From the NCBI GenBank assembly GCA_003600225.1, contig QZFT01000024.1, forward strand, positions 1-64,000: a stretch of DNA of 64,000 bases. Direction: 5' to 3'. The notes beneath the pieces were generated by a model. It was given only the letters and a program-made list of their open reading frames with translations. It had not been told where the DNA came from and did not search any database. The translations under genes and the position numbers were made by a program. The DNA comes from Pseudonocardiaceae bacterium YIM PH 21723. GTDB lineage: Bacteria; Actinomycetota; Actinomycetes; Mycobacteriales; Pseudonocardiaceae. This document shows positions 1-6,919 of the stretch, in pieces (positions within the stretch are counted from its first letter, which is position 1; the number at the start of each line of letters is the position of its first letter).

Positions 1-2
1 CG

Positions 3-95
3 TTCCGCCGGCCGACCGTGTGGTTCACCCTGGTCACCGGCATGGTCGGGTTCGGCGGCATGTTCGCCGTCGTTAAAGACGAAATTCGGGGCTGA
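3..95 (+). pseudogene. C-terminal remnant of an MFS transporter, truncated
   Basis: The frame entering the window reads an MFS-like segment (RPTVWFTLVTG, then GFGGMFAV). That wording is typical of AraJ/chloramphenicol-exporter type transporters, where the helix continues into YSYI and well over a hundred further residues. Here it switches after GMFAV to VKDEIRG and stops. The switch falls exactly where a 13-bp inverted repeat begins, so the gene looks cut off by insertion or recombination. The 5' part lies outside the window, so it could still be a short intact C-terminus of another protein, but the family match argues for truncation. Confidence 0.45.
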
Positions 96-112
96 AACTG
101 TCTTTAACGACG
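68..112. repeat. Perfect 13-bp inverted repeat, 19-nt spacer
   Basis: CGTCGTTAAAGAC at 68-80 is matched exactly by GTCTTTAACGACG at 100-112. The left arm lies inside the end of the truncated MFS frame and the stop codon lies in the spacer. It could be a terminator-type hairpin or the footprint of a lost element; no U-tract follows, which makes a plain intrinsic terminator less likely. Confidence 0.6.
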
Positions 113-123
113 CACAACCCATT

Positions 124-370
124 GGTCCACAGTGGACTCAGGGTCCAGATGCCGGTCTGGTCATGCCGACTGGCGGCTGATCGCCACGGCGCGTGATCTC
201 AGCCCCCGATGGCCCCCGGCGTCCACCGCTGCCCGCATTGCCGATCACGCCTGGTCACCTTGCCTCGCCGAAGGCAGAGACAGGCGTGCCCCCACCCAGC
301 ACGCCGGCAGGAAAGACGCTTCCAGTAGACCATCTCCTCCTCCAAAGCCCTCTTTCGCCAACAGAAAGAC
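124..370. repeat. Long intergenic repeat module, copy A (contains MITE-like copy R1 at 278-370)
   Basis: This gene-free tract begins with the palindrome GTCCACAGTGGAC and runs through GATCACGCCTGGTCA to a 93-bp block whose landmarks are AGGCGTGCCCCCACCCA, GGCAGGAAAGACG and CTCCTCCTCCAAAGC. The same landmarks recur in the same order at 48054-48289, and the 93-bp block alone recurs inverted at 38768-38860 and 47778-47870. No convincing protein is encoded. The ORFs here have no ribosome binding site and no recognisable product. Confidence 0.6.
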
Positions 371-381
371 TCAGCAATCAC

Positions 382-408
382 AATGACTTCAGTGATAACT
401 GAGATTAA
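382..408. repeat. TTCAGT-gata-ACTGA element, copy E1
   Basis: TCAGT (389-393) and ACTGA (398-402) are inverted around GATA. The flanks (AATG on the left, AT-rich GATTAA on the right) match the copies at 13098-13124 and 13751-13778. It sits about 140 bp upstream of the PadR start. It could be an operator or a small mobile repeat. Confidence 0.5.
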
Positions 409-489
409 CTGCTCCGGGTCAGCGCCCGGTTCCAGTCAAGGAGTGAAAGACGCATCGATGATGGATCGCGATTAACTCCCGACCGGTTC

Positions 490-505
490 CGATATATCGT
501 TGACG
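490..505 (+). promoter_or_regulatory. Candidate PadR operator and -35 region
   Basis: CGATATATCG (490-499) is a perfect 10-bp palindrome directly abutting TTGACG (500-505), a plausible -35 box, 44 nt before the PadR start codon. PadR proteins commonly bind AT-rich palindromes in their own promoter, so autoregulation is likely. Direct binding is inferred only. Confidence 0.45.
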
Positions 506-548
506 TGTCGAGGTGAAGAGCACCTCGCAGAATCAAGGAGTAGGAACC

Positions 549-1268
549 ATGGATTACGCATTCGATCCACGACAGGAACGGCCCGGCTTCGGGCCCAGGG
601 GCCGCATGGCCCGCGCTCAGTTCTCCGCCGCGCTGGCGGACCACGGTCACGAGCACCACGAGCGGCGTCATCACCACGATGACGAGCGCGGACGGGGACG
701 TGGCCCGCGGCGCGGACGCGGCAGGGGACCGGCCGACCAGTTCGGTTTCGGCCCTGGCTTCGGTCCCAGTGCCGGGCCCGGCTACTTCGGCCGCGGTGGG
801 CGCCGGTCCAAGGCGGCGCGCGGCGATGTCCGCTCCGCCGTTCTGGTGCTGCTGGCCGAGGAGCCGATGCACGGCTACCAGCTGATGCAGCAGATCAGCG
901 AGCGCAGCGACAGCAACTGGCGGCCCAGCCCCGGTTCGGTCTACCCGACGCTGCAGCAACTCGAGGACGAGGGTCTGGTGCTGGCGGACAAGGCGGGCGG
1001 CAAGCGCACGTTCAGCCTGACCGACGCCGGCCGTGAGCATGTGACCACGAACAAGGAGCAGCTGGAGCAGGTCTGGGACTCGGTTCGCGGCGACGCCAGC
1101 GACGAGACGGACAAGATCCGCGAGGCGCTCGGCGCGCTGATGGGCGCGGCGCACATGGTCGCGCAGGCGGGAACGCCGGAGCAGCAGGCGGAGACGATCA
1201 AGGTGTTGAGCGACACCCGCCGGAAGCTGTTCCGCATTCTGGCCGAGGATGAGGGCACCGAGTCATGA
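549..1268 (+). CDS. PadR-family transcriptional regulator with His-rich N-terminus
   Basis: The 239-aa product is a winged-helix repressor of the PadR family. The DNA-binding core covers about residues 95-170: AVLVLLAEEPMHGYQLMQQI, then SVYPTLQQLEDEG and a typical LTDAGREH wing. The C-terminal helices would dimerise. The N-terminal roughly 90 residues are low-complexity, with a His cluster near residues 32-43 (DHGHEHHERRHHH) followed by Gly/Arg repeats; this suggests metal or ligand sensing. The ATG at 549 is chosen because AAGGAG lies about 9 nt upstream. The gene stands alone, ends in a hairpin at 1280-1308, and probably controls itself. Its regulatory target is unknown; the truncated MFS gene just upstream may once have been one. 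Confidence 0.88.
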   Translation: MDYAFDPRQERPGFGPRGRMARAQFSAALADHGHEHHERRHHHDDERGRGRGPRRGRGRGPADQFGFGPGFGPSAGPGYFGRGGRRSKAARGDVRSAVLVLLAEEPMHGYQLMQQISERSDSNWRPSPGSVYPTLQQLEDEGLVLADKAGGKRTFSLTDAGREHVTTNKEQLEQVWDSVRGDASDETDKIREALGALMGAAHMVAQAGTPEQQAETIKVLSDTRRKLFRILAEDEGTES

Positions 1269-1279
1269 CCGGTGCCGGC

Positions 1280-1308
1280 GGGGCGCTTCACATCAGTTGA
1301 GGCGCCCC
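1280..1308. terminator. Hairpin between convergent genes
   Basis: GGGGCGC (1280-1286) pairs with GCGCCCC (1302-1308), and an inner TCA/TGA can extend the stem. It lies between the stop of the PadR gene and the stop of the convergent EspR-like gene, so it can serve both transcripts. Confidence 0.5.
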
Positions 1309-1314
1309 GTGCTC

Positions 1315-1758
1315 CTACGGCTTGTCCGAGCCTGACTCCCGGGGCAGTCCCTCGAGTTCCCGAACGTGTTTGATCATTTCCACGATCGAGTTCAGGCTCT
1401 TCGCCGAGAGGCCGACCGCACGCATGGCGACCTGCTGCACGCCACTGTCCCGCATCGCGTTGAGCAGGGCGAGTTCCGCGGTGACGGCGGCGGCGGTGTC
1501 GTCATCGAAGAAGTATGCGGCGGGTACGCCGAAGAAACCGGCCAGGGCTTCCAGGTGCTTCATGGTCGGGTTGTCCCGCTGGCCTTTGCGCAGCAACCAG
1601 ATGTAGGTGGCCGACACGGTCGGGCCACCCTGGGTACGGATACCCGCGGCGACCTCCTCGTTGCTGTACGGGCCACGATCGCCTGGATGCACCGTGCTGA
1701 ACAGATGGTTGAGTTTGTCGGCCAGGGTTCTGGGCAGGCCGTCGCCTGGGTCGATCAC
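1315..1758 (-). CDS. EspR-like helix-turn-helix DNA-binding protein
   Basis: The 147-aa product resembles the mycobacterial nucleoid-associated regulator EspR and related actinobacterial XRE proteins. It has an N-terminal LADKLNHLF segment, an HTH with ATYIWLLRKGQRDNPT as recognition region, the phrase LAGFFGVPAAYFFDD, and a C-terminal helical dimerisation part (MRDSGVQQVAMRAVGLS). A longer frame exists upstream, but GTG at 1758 is preceded by GAAGGAGGTG at ideal spacing, which decides the start. Three near-identical 15-bp repeats lie upstream at 1808-1924 and are probable binding sites. EspR-type proteins bridge distant sites and regulate cell-wall functions in mycobacteria; the role here is inferred only at the level of DNA binding. 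Confidence 0.85.
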   Translation of the reverse strand: MIDPGDGLPRTLADKLNHLFSTVHPGDRGPYSNEEVAAGIRTQGGPTVSATYIWLLRKGQRDNPTMKHLEALAGFFGVPAAYFFDDDTAAAVTAELALLNAMRDSGVQQVAMRAVGLSAKSLNSIVEMIKHVRELEGLPRESGSDKP

Positions 1759-1807
1759 GGCACCTCCTTCGGTCCTGCCATCTACACCAGCAGACGCCGC
1801 TGACGTG

Positions 1808-1924
1808 CAACTGATGTGAGTGCTCAACTGGTGTGAATGTTCTACCATAGATGCTCTCATCTGGGTTGACAGGCGAGCATCGTCACTGGTTCTATTTGCT
1901 TACCGACATCAACTGATGTGAATG
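1808..1924. promoter_or_regulatory. Three direct repeats CAACTGRTGTGARTG upstream of the EspR-like gene
   Basis: CAACTGATGTGAGTG (1808-1822), CAACTGGTGTGAATG (1825-1839) and CAACTGATGTGAATG (1910-1924) lie in the same orientation. The first two are spaced 17 bp apart and the third lies 85 bp further on, which fits a looping or bridging regulator. They flank the only space in which the EspR-like gene's promoter can lie. Confidence 0.6.
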
Positions 1925-1977
1925 GCCCGTCCAGGGGGAGGGGCCGCCAGTTCACTCCGGTTGGTCGACCCCAGGGG

Positions 1978-2005
1978 CGTTGGCTGCGGGTTGTCGCAGC
2001 CAACG
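1978..2005 (+). promoter_or_regulatory. Hairpin 1 in the hisE upstream region
   Basis: CGTTGGCTGCG (1978-1988) and CGCAGCCAACG (1995-2005) form a perfect 11-bp stem with a 6-nt loop. No gene is evident between 1759 and 2206, so this belongs to the his leader or to an undetected short transcript. A weak AT-rich stretch (CTTAAT) follows. Confidence 0.45.
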
Positions 2006-2117
2006 CTTAATCCGGGGGCGTACTGGGCGATGTGGGGGGTGTGTCCAGTGCGTGGCCGCGTGGCAGGGATCGGTGTTGGGAGCCTTGAGGGGGGAGCTCA
2101 GCGCCGAGCCTGAGTAG

Positions 2118-2165
2118 CCGGCGGGTGTTGTTGGGATTCTCCCAGGGCCCAACGACACCCGCCGG
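2118..2165 (+). promoter_or_regulatory. Hairpin 2, long stem just upstream of hisE
   Basis: CCGGCGGGTGTTGTTGGG (2118-2135) pairs with CCCAACGACACCCGCCGG (2148-2165), an 18-bp stem with one internal T-G wobble and a 12-nt loop, ending about 40 nt before the hisE start. It could be an attenuator or translational control element of the hisE-hisG transcript. Confidence 0.5.
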
Positions 2166-2206
2166 TGCTTTCTCCAGGCATGACGTCCCATGAAAGACTC
2201 ATCGGC

Positions 2207-2470
2207 GTGAAGACGTTCGATGAGCTGTTCGCGGAGCTGGCGGAGCGCGCCAGGACTCGCCCGGAAGGATCAGGCACGGTTGCCGCACTGGATGCGGGCG
2301 TGCATGCTCAGGGCAAGAAGGTGCTCGAAGAGGCAGGCGAGGTGTGGATCGCCGCCGAGCATGAGTCCGATGAGCGCCTGGCCGAAGAAATCTCCCAGCT
2401 GCTGTACCGCGTCCAGGTACTGATGCTGGGGCGCAAGCTGACGCTCGAAGACGTCTACCGCTACCTGTAG
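2207..2470 (+). CDS. hisE: Phosphoribosyl-ATP pyrophosphatase
   Basis: The 87-aa product is HisE, which removes pyrophosphate from phosphoribosyl-ATP in the second step of histidine synthesis in the cytoplasm. The MazG-like core is clear: [14 protein letters not shown], then [18 protein letters not shown] and [14 protein letters not shown], with the acidic EE/EE metal-binding pattern. The GTG at 2207 matches the usual family start (VKTFDELF); an ATG at 2180 would add nine residues. Neither has a strong ribosome site. It lies 29 bp upstream of hisG and is surely co-transcribed with it. Two hairpins precede it. Confidence 0.93.
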   Translation: MKTFDELFAELAERARTRPEGSGTVAALDAGVHAQGKKVLEEAGEVWIAAEHESDERLAEEISQLLYRVQVLMLGRKLTLEDVYRYL

Positions 2471-2499
2471 GACAACCCCTCCGTGAAAGGTTCATGTTG

Positions 2500-3345
2500 A
2501 TGCTGCGTGTCGCCGTCCCCAACAAGGGAGCTCTCTCCGAGCTGGCCGCTGAGATGCTGGCTGAGGCGGGCTACCGGCGTCGACATGATTCCAAGGATCT
2601 GACCGTGCTGGACCCGGGCAACGAGGTGGAGTTCTTCTTCCTCCGGCCCAAGGACATCGCGATCTACGTGGGATCCGGCGAACTGGACTTGGGCATCACC
2701 GGCCGCGACCTCGCCGCCGAGTCCGGGGCCAAGGTGACCGAGCGGCTGGCGCTGGGCTTCGGCGGCTCGACCTTCCGGTTCGCCGCCCCGGTCGGCACCG
2801 AGTTGTCGATCGCCGACCTGGCCGGCAAGCGGGTGGCCACGGCCTACCCGCGGCTGACCAGGGAGCGCCTGGCCCAGGCCGGTGTGCAGGCCGAGGTGAT
2901 CCGTCTCGACGGCGCGGTCGAGATCTCCATCCAGCTGGGTGTGGCCGATGCCATCGCCGACATCGTCAGCTCGGGCCGCACGCTGAAGAACCACGGTCTG
3001 GCCGCGTTCGGCGACCCGATCATCGTCTCCGAGGCGGTGCTGATCGAGCGGGCGGGTTCCGCGGACACCCGGGAGAAGGCGCAGCTCAGCGGCCGGGTGC
3101 AGGGTGTGGTCTTCGCCCAGCAGTACCTGATGCTGGACTACGACTGCCCGCGCGAGCTGTTGGAGCGGGCGATCGAGCTGACCCCGGGCCTGGAGTCGCC
3201 GACGGTGGCTCCGCTGGCCGACGAGGACTGGGCCGCCGTGCGGGCGATGGTGCCGCGCAAGGAGGCCAACAAGATCATGGACAGCCTGTCCGAACTGGGT
3301 GCGAAGGCCATCCTGGTCTCCGACATCCGCAGCTGCCGGCTGTGA
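2500..3345 (+). CDS. hisG: ATP phosphoribosyltransferase, long form
   Basis: The 281-aa product is the long form of HisG, the committed enzyme of histidine synthesis, which condenses ATP with PRPP. The N-terminus LRVAVPNKG, the DLGITGRDL segment and the [13 protein letters not shown] loop that binds PRPP are typical. The C-terminal about 75 residues form the ACT-like regulatory domain found in long, histidine-inhibited HisG ([26 protein letters not shown]). Two ATGs lie at 2494 and 2500; 2500 has better spacing from GAAAGG. A strong hairpin terminator follows immediately. The hisE-hisG pairing matches mycobacterial gene order near the proteasome genes. Confidence 0.95.
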   Translation: MLRVAVPNKGALSELAAEMLAEAGYRRRHDSKDLTVLDPGNEVEFFFLRPKDIAIYVGSGELDLGITGRDLAAESGAKVTERLALGFGGSTFRFAAPVGTELSIADLAGKRVATAYPRLTRERLAQAGVQAEVIRLDGAVEISIQLGVADAIADIVSSGRTLKNHGLAAFGDPIIVSEAVLIERAGSADTREKAQLSGRVQGVVFAQQYLMLDYDCPRELLERAIELTPGLESPTVAPLADEDWAAVRAMVPRKEANKIMDSLSELGAKAILVSDIRSCRL

Positions 3346-3347
3346 AC

Positions 3348-3384
3348 CGGTGCGGGCGAGGCCTTCGTGGCCTCGCCCGCACCG
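3348..3384 (+). terminator. Strong hairpin terminator after hisG
   Basis: CGGTGCGGGCGAGGCC (3348-3363) and GGCCTCGCCCGCACCG (3369-3384) form a perfect 16-bp stem with a 5-nt loop just after the hisG stop. No U-run follows, as is common in high-GC actinobacteria. Confidence 0.8.
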
Positions 3385-3400
3385 CTGTACTGGGGGAGTG

Positions 3401-3829
3401 ATGTTCGGATTTTCCGGGCTGAACGACGACGAGCTGCGCCGGTGGGCGGCGGACGGCCATCCCATCAGCATGGTGGCCGTCTTCGTGCACGTGGAGGCCA
3501 GGCTGACGGTCGCCGACGGAGATCTGCTGATCTTCACCGAAGATCAGTTCCCGGTGCTGGACCTCGCCGCGGAACTGGTGCGGTGGACCCGGACTCCCGG
3601 ATCTGATCGCGGCGACCTCGTCTGCGATGACTTCGGCCTGACCGATCCTGGTGCGGTGCGCATTGTCCGCTCCGGAACGCAGTGGCGCGTGGGCTCGGTG
3701 TTCGCCCCCGAGACCTGGAGCCGACCGGTGACCACCGAGGAAGTGGACCAGCTGATCACCGGCTTCGCGACGGAACTGGTCGGCGCCTGTAAGGAGCAGC
3801 TGGGCATCTCGGTGACCGGACTCACTTGA
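3401..3829 (+). CDS. Hypothetical protein, 142 aa
   Basis: No family is recognised with confidence. The product is soluble, acidic and without signal peptide or membrane segment. Features include SGLNDDELRRWAADGHP at the start, an EDQFPVLDLAAELVRW segment, a possible beta-rich middle (GAVRIVRSGTQWRVGSVF), and a final helix ending in KEQLGISVTG. Actinobacterial proteins of this layout are found as orphan immunity-like or DUF proteins. The start at ATG 3401 follows GGGGGAG. The longer upstream frame overlaps the hisG terminator and is not used. The last 8 bp overlap the convergent membrane-protein gene. Confidence 0.7.
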   Translation: MFGFSGLNDDELRRWAADGHPISMVAVFVHVEARLTVADGDLLIFTEDQFPVLDLAAELVRWTRTPGSDRGDLVCDDFGLTDPGAVRIVRSGTQWRVGSVFAPETWSRPVTTEEVDQLITGFATELVGACKEQLGISVTGLT

Positions 3830-4304
3830 TCAGCTGGCTTGCCACGATGATCACGATGCCGATGAGCATCTGCGCCCCGCCGATCAGACCTGATTCACGC
3901 CAGTTGTGGCCGGTGTTGCGGGCGGCCACGATTCCCCAGCCGAACAGCAGCACGGTGTTCATGATCAACCCGTAGAGGGTGTACGACTCAGTGGGCCAGC
4001 CCCGCAGTCCGGCCAGCAGCAGGAGCAGGAAAGTGGGCACGACCGCCGCGAGGATCGGCCACTGGGCTGCCATCTTGTGGCCCAGATGCGGGAAGAACCG
4101 CTTCCCGGGCTCGTGTTTGGACACGTGTTGCGCATAGGCGCGGGTCAGTGCCGTGGTCACGATGGTGACCAGGATCCAGAGCGCGTCGTTGTTCGGGGCA
4201 GGGGGCAGGCCCGGATCGTTGAGAGCTGCGAGCAGGCCGGTGGCCAGCACGGTGCCGGTCACTCCGCAGAAGACCAGGTCCGGATCGAGGGCGAGATGCT
4301 TCAT
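3822..4304 (-). CDS. Conserved integral membrane protein, 160 aa
   Basis: The product has about four to five hydrophobic helices, near residues 10-30, 40-55, 80-100, 110-128 and 140-158. A conserved-looking loop (AYAQHVSKHEPGKRFFPHLGHKMAAQWPI) lies between the second and third. Size and place, between hisG and a RecB-like nuclease, match the unassigned membrane protein next to hisG in mycobacteria. The ATG at 4304 starts MKHLALDPDL. It lies 11 bp downstream of the thioesterase-like gene on the same strand, so the two are probably co-transcribed. Function unknown. Confidence 0.75.
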   Translation of the reverse strand: MKHLALDPDLVFCGVTGTVLATGLLAALNDPGLPPAPNNDALWILVTIVTTALTRAYAQHVSKHEPGKRFFPHLGHKMAAQWPILAAVVPTFLLLLLAGLRGWPTESYTLYGLIMNTVLLFGWGIVAARNTGHNWRESGLIGGAQMLIGIVIIVASQLIK

Positions 4305-4315
4305 GCCGCAATTAT

Positions 4316-5092
4316 CTACCGCTTTCGGACCAAGAGCGTCTGGGCCGTATGCCCTACCTGTCCGGTGCGGTCCCACGTGACGCCCGCCGCCACGGCGGTT
4401 CCGGTCGCGCCGAAGGTGGCGTGGCCCTGGATGCCGACCCAGTCGCCCTCGGGCTGCCGGTGCAGGTGCACGGTGAGGTCGGTGTTCTGGAACCACCAGT
4501 CGTCGCCGTTCACCGGGCTGGAGATCCCCGAGGTGGAGTCGACCACGGTGAGCAGATTCTGCAGATTCGTCATCGGTTCGCCGTCGACCAGTGGCACCGT
4601 GGGCCGGGCCCAGCAGATTCCGGTGCCCCGGCTGCCGATGGCGTCCTCGGCGGCTCGCCATTCGACCGAGTCGATGTAGCCGCTGTCGCCGAAGCTGCCC
4701 GGCCAGTGATAGACGGGGGAGTCCTCCGGCGTGGATCCGGGTGTGGACAGCGGGTCGGCGACGATCGAGGTGTCCGAGATCAGGTGCCGCCAGGCGCGCA
4801 ACTTGGCGATGGTGCGCCCGTCGCAGTTCAGTTCCGCGCCGAGCAGTTGGACGGATTTGCCGTCGCGCAGCGTCGTCGTCCGCACGGTGAGGTCTCGCAG
4901 CGGAGCCGGGCCCCAGATCTCCACGGTCAGCCGGGAGAACTGCAGGTCGGTGCGGGCGTCGTGCAGGCCGGCCGCCCGGGCCAGCAGTGCGGTGACCGGC
5001 CCGAAGTGCTGGGCGTCGTCGCTCCACGGTCCGACGGTGTGCTCGGTGGGGCGGTACCTCTGTTCCCCCAGCGGCAGATAGTAGGCGCTCAC
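4316..5092 (-). CDS. Acyl-CoA thioesterase-like double-hotdog protein
   Basis: The 258-aa product resembles TesB-type thioesterase family proteins, which hydrolyse acyl-CoA to free acid and CoA. The N-terminal hotdog repeat spans about residues 20-120 (GPWSDDAQHFGPVTALLARA, the strand FSRLTVEIWGPAPL, then LLGAELNCDGRTIAKLRAW). The C-terminal repeat contains GDDWWFQNTDLTVHLHRQPEGDWVGI and ends with GVTWDRTGQVGHTAQTLLVR, typical of the family's final strand. Substrate chain length cannot be read. It overlaps nothing and probably starts a two-gene unit with the membrane protein downstream. Confidence 0.75.
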   Translation of the reverse strand: MSAYYLPLGEQRYRPTEHTVGPWSDDAQHFGPVTALLARAAGLHDARTDLQFSRLTVEIWGPAPLRDLTVRTTTLRDGKSVQLLGAELNCDGRTIAKLRAWRHLISDTSIVADPLSTPGSTPEDSPVYHWPGSFGDSGYIDSVEWRAAEDAIGSRGTGICWARPTVPLVDGEPMTNLQNLLTVVDSTSGISSPVNGDDWWFQNTDLTVHLHRQPEGDWVGIQGHATFGATGTAVAAGVTWDRTGQVGHTAQTLLVRKR

Positions 5093-5125
5093 CTGGCCAG
5101 CGTATTCCGATGACCGTCGAAACTG

Positions 5126-5998
5126 CTAGTCGATGTGGTCCAACACCGGTTTCTCGGTGTCCGTCGGCTCCGGCCAGCCCGGGTAGGGCGGGGGAGTGCC
5201 GCCGAAGGACGGGCAGAGTGCCTTGTGGTCGCACCAGTCGCAGAGCTTGCTGGGGTTGGGCCGGAAATCACCGGTGCGGCCCGCCGCCAGGATCGCCTGC
5301 CAGATGGCCTTCAGCGTGCGTTCGAAGCGCTCCAGCTCCGGCTCATCCGGCTGGTAGGCGAGGGTCTGCTTGTCGGCCAGGTACATCAGTTGCAGCCGCC
5401 GGGGCACCACGCCACGCAGCCGCAACAGGGCCAGGGCGTAGAACTTCATCTGGAACATCGCCTTGGCCTCGCCGATCTGCCGCGGCGCCGACCCGGTCTT
5501 GTAGTCCACCACCCGGATGTCTCCGGTGGGGGCCACGTCGATCCGGTCGATGAAGCCACGCAGCAGGACGTCACCCAGATCGATCTCCACCCGCAGCTCG
5601 CAGGCCTCGGGCTCCAGCCGCCGGGGGTCCTCCAGCTGGAAGTAGCCGTCCAGCAGCGGATTCGCCGACGCCAGCCAGGCCGGGATCTCCGGGTCGGCCT
5701 CGCCGGTGAACAGCTCGGAGATCAGCTCCGGACGCTCCGCGAGGACCTTCTGCCAGGCCGGTTCCAGCATCTCCTTGGCCCGGTCCGGCAGCCGTTCGGC
5801 GGCCGGGAGCTCGAACAGTCGCTCCAGCACCTCGTGCACCACCGTGCCGCGTACCTGGGCACGGGTGGATTTCTCCGGCAGCCGGTCGACGGCGCGGAAG
5901 CGGTAGAGCAGCGGGCACTGCTTGAAGTCGCTGGCCCGCGAGGGGGACAGCGCAGGTCGCCGTACGGTCCTCTGTTCGGGAACAGCTGCTTCGGTCAT
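5126..5998 (-). CDS. RecB-family PD-(D/E)XK exonuclease with Fe-S cysteines
   Basis: The 290-aa stand-alone nuclease resembles the nuclease domain of RecB/AddB and Cas4. Catalytic residues are visible: GTVVHEVLERLF (metal-binding His), GFIDRIDV (Asp), and VVDYKTG (D-x-K motif). Four cysteines, one in FKQCPLLYRF near the N-terminus and three in LCDWCDHKALCP near the C-terminus, form the typical iron-staple set for a 4Fe-4S cluster. The orthologue lies next to hisG and trmI in mycobacteria too. ATG 5998 is used because its N-terminus matches the family; the frame extends ten codons further. It probably acts in DNA end processing, but a cellular role is not established. Confidence 0.88.
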   Translation of the reverse strand: MTEAAVPEQRTVRRPALSPSRASDFKQCPLLYRFRAVDRLPEKSTRAQVRGTVVHEVLERLFELPAAERLPDRAKEMLEPAWQKVLAERPELISELFTGEADPEIPAWLASANPLLDGYFQLEDPRRLEPEACELRVEIDLGDVLLRGFIDRIDVAPTGDIRVVDYKTGSAPRQIGEAKAMFQMKFYALALLRLRGVVPRRLQLMYLADKQTLAYQPDEPELERFERTLKAIWQAILAAGRTGDFRPNPSKLCDWCDHKALCPSFGGTPPPYPGWPEPTDTEKPVLDHID

Positions 5999-6031
5999 GG
6001 TCAAAACCATACGACAGAGGTCTGACACTGC

Positions 6032-6397
6032 TCAGGAGGCGTTGTCGAAACGGCTCCTTGCCCGTTCGATGTCCGGCAGGTGTCCGGCGGCCCAGCCGAG
6101 TAGCGCGTCGACCGGATTCCGCAGGGTCTTTCCCAGTGGCGTGATCCGGTATTCGACGGCCACCGGCCGGGAGTCGATGACCGTCCGGTCGACGATGCCG
6201 TTGCGTTCCAGCTTCCGGAGCGTCGCGGTGAGCGATTTCTGGGTGACGGCGGGGATCGCGCGGCGTAGCTCGTTGAACCGGCATGGCCGCTCGCAGAGTT
6301 CTCCCAGTATCTGCAGGGACCACTTGTCGAGCACCTGGTCCAGCAGTTCCCGGTGGGGCGCTGTGATCGTCAGGGGGCTGTGCCCGGTATCCGGCAT
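6032..6397 (-). CDS. HxlR-family transcriptional regulator
   Basis: The 121-aa winged-helix protein is of the HxlR family. Diagnostic phrases are LLDQVLDKWSLQILGELCERPCRFNELRRAIP, then TQKSLTATLRKLERNGIVDR and a wing with VEYRITPLGKTL. One cysteine at the start of the HTH (ELCERPC region) could sense redox or electrophiles, as in several HxlR relatives. It is divergent from a RidA-like gene and the 69-bp gap holds a perfect inverted repeat at 6432-6452, so it very likely represses itself and the RidA gene. Confidence 0.92.
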   Translation of the reverse strand: MPDTGHSPLTITAPHRELLDQVLDKWSLQILGELCERPCRFNELRRAIPAVTQKSLTATLRKLERNGIVDRTVIDSRPVAVEYRITPLGKTLRNPVDALLGWAAGHLPDIERARSRFDNAS

Positions 6398-6431
6398 GAA
6401 ACCTGGTTTCGTTGAAGTGTCCTGAAGCTAC

Positions 6432-6452
6432 TAGGTATGAAAGATATACCTA
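6432..6452. promoter_or_regulatory. HxlR operator candidate
   Basis: TAGGTAT (6432-6438) and ATACCTA (6446-6452) form a perfect 7-bp inverted repeat with a 7-nt spacer, centred between the divergent HxlR and RidA-like genes. Arm length and spacing suit a HxlR dimer. Confidence 0.7.
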
Positions 6453-6466
6453 CTGAAGGAGCTTCG

Positions 6467-6853
6467 ATGGCGGTGCGTCGCTTTACCCCCGAGGGCATGT
6501 TGCAGCCCACGCCCTATCACCACGTCGCCGTGGGGACCGGAACCCGGCATGTGCATGTCAGTGGTCAGATCAGCACCCCGGGAGATCTCGCCGGTCAGGT
6601 CGCCGGGGCCCTGCGCAATGTGCGGACAGGGCTGGCCGGCGCGGGCGCGACGTTCGAGGACGTCCTGCGGCTGACGTTCTACGTCGTGGACTGGGAGCCG
6701 GAGAAGATCCACGAGTTCATGGCCGGCGTCGAGCGGGTCGCGGCGGAGGTCGGGTTGCCGGTGCCACTGCCGCCCGCCTCGCTCATCGGGGTGGACCACC
6801 TGTTCGAACCGGGAGTGCTGGTCGAGGTGGAGGCGACGGCCATCACGGCCTGA
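6467..6853 (+). CDS. RidA/YjgF-family protein
   Basis: The 128-aa product belongs to the RidA superfamily, trimeric proteins that deaminate reactive imine or enamine intermediates. Seen are HVSGQISTPGDLAGQVAGALRNV, the FEDVLRLTFYVVDW segment and the C-terminal LFEPGVLVEVEATAI, which fits the family's VEVEAIA ending. The usual catalytic Arg of true RidA (in the RVFV-type motif) is not evident, so it is better placed in a sub-family of unknown substrate. ATG 6467 has GAAGGAG upstream. Divergent to its probable HxlR regulator. Confidence 0.85.
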   Translation: MAVRRFTPEGMLQPTPYHHVAVGTGTRHVHVSGQISTPGDLAGQVAGALRNVRTGLAGAGATFEDVLRLTFYVVDWEPEKIHEFMAGVERVAAEVGLPVPLPPASLIGVDHLFEPGVLVEVEATAITA

Positions 6854-6919
6854 GCCGCTCGCTCGCCGATCTCAAGACCGCTGCTGAACACCGCGCCTGC
6901 CAGCACTAAGGTCTGCGTC

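Noticed and set aside
278-370. CRISPR repeat or array
   Set aside because: The repeat is 93 bp, occurs singly at distant sites and has no regularly spaced units.
1922-2113. A 63-aa plus-strand frame upstream of hisE
   Set aside because: No ribosome site, no signal or domain, Gly/Arg-rich; it covers hairpin and promoter DNA.
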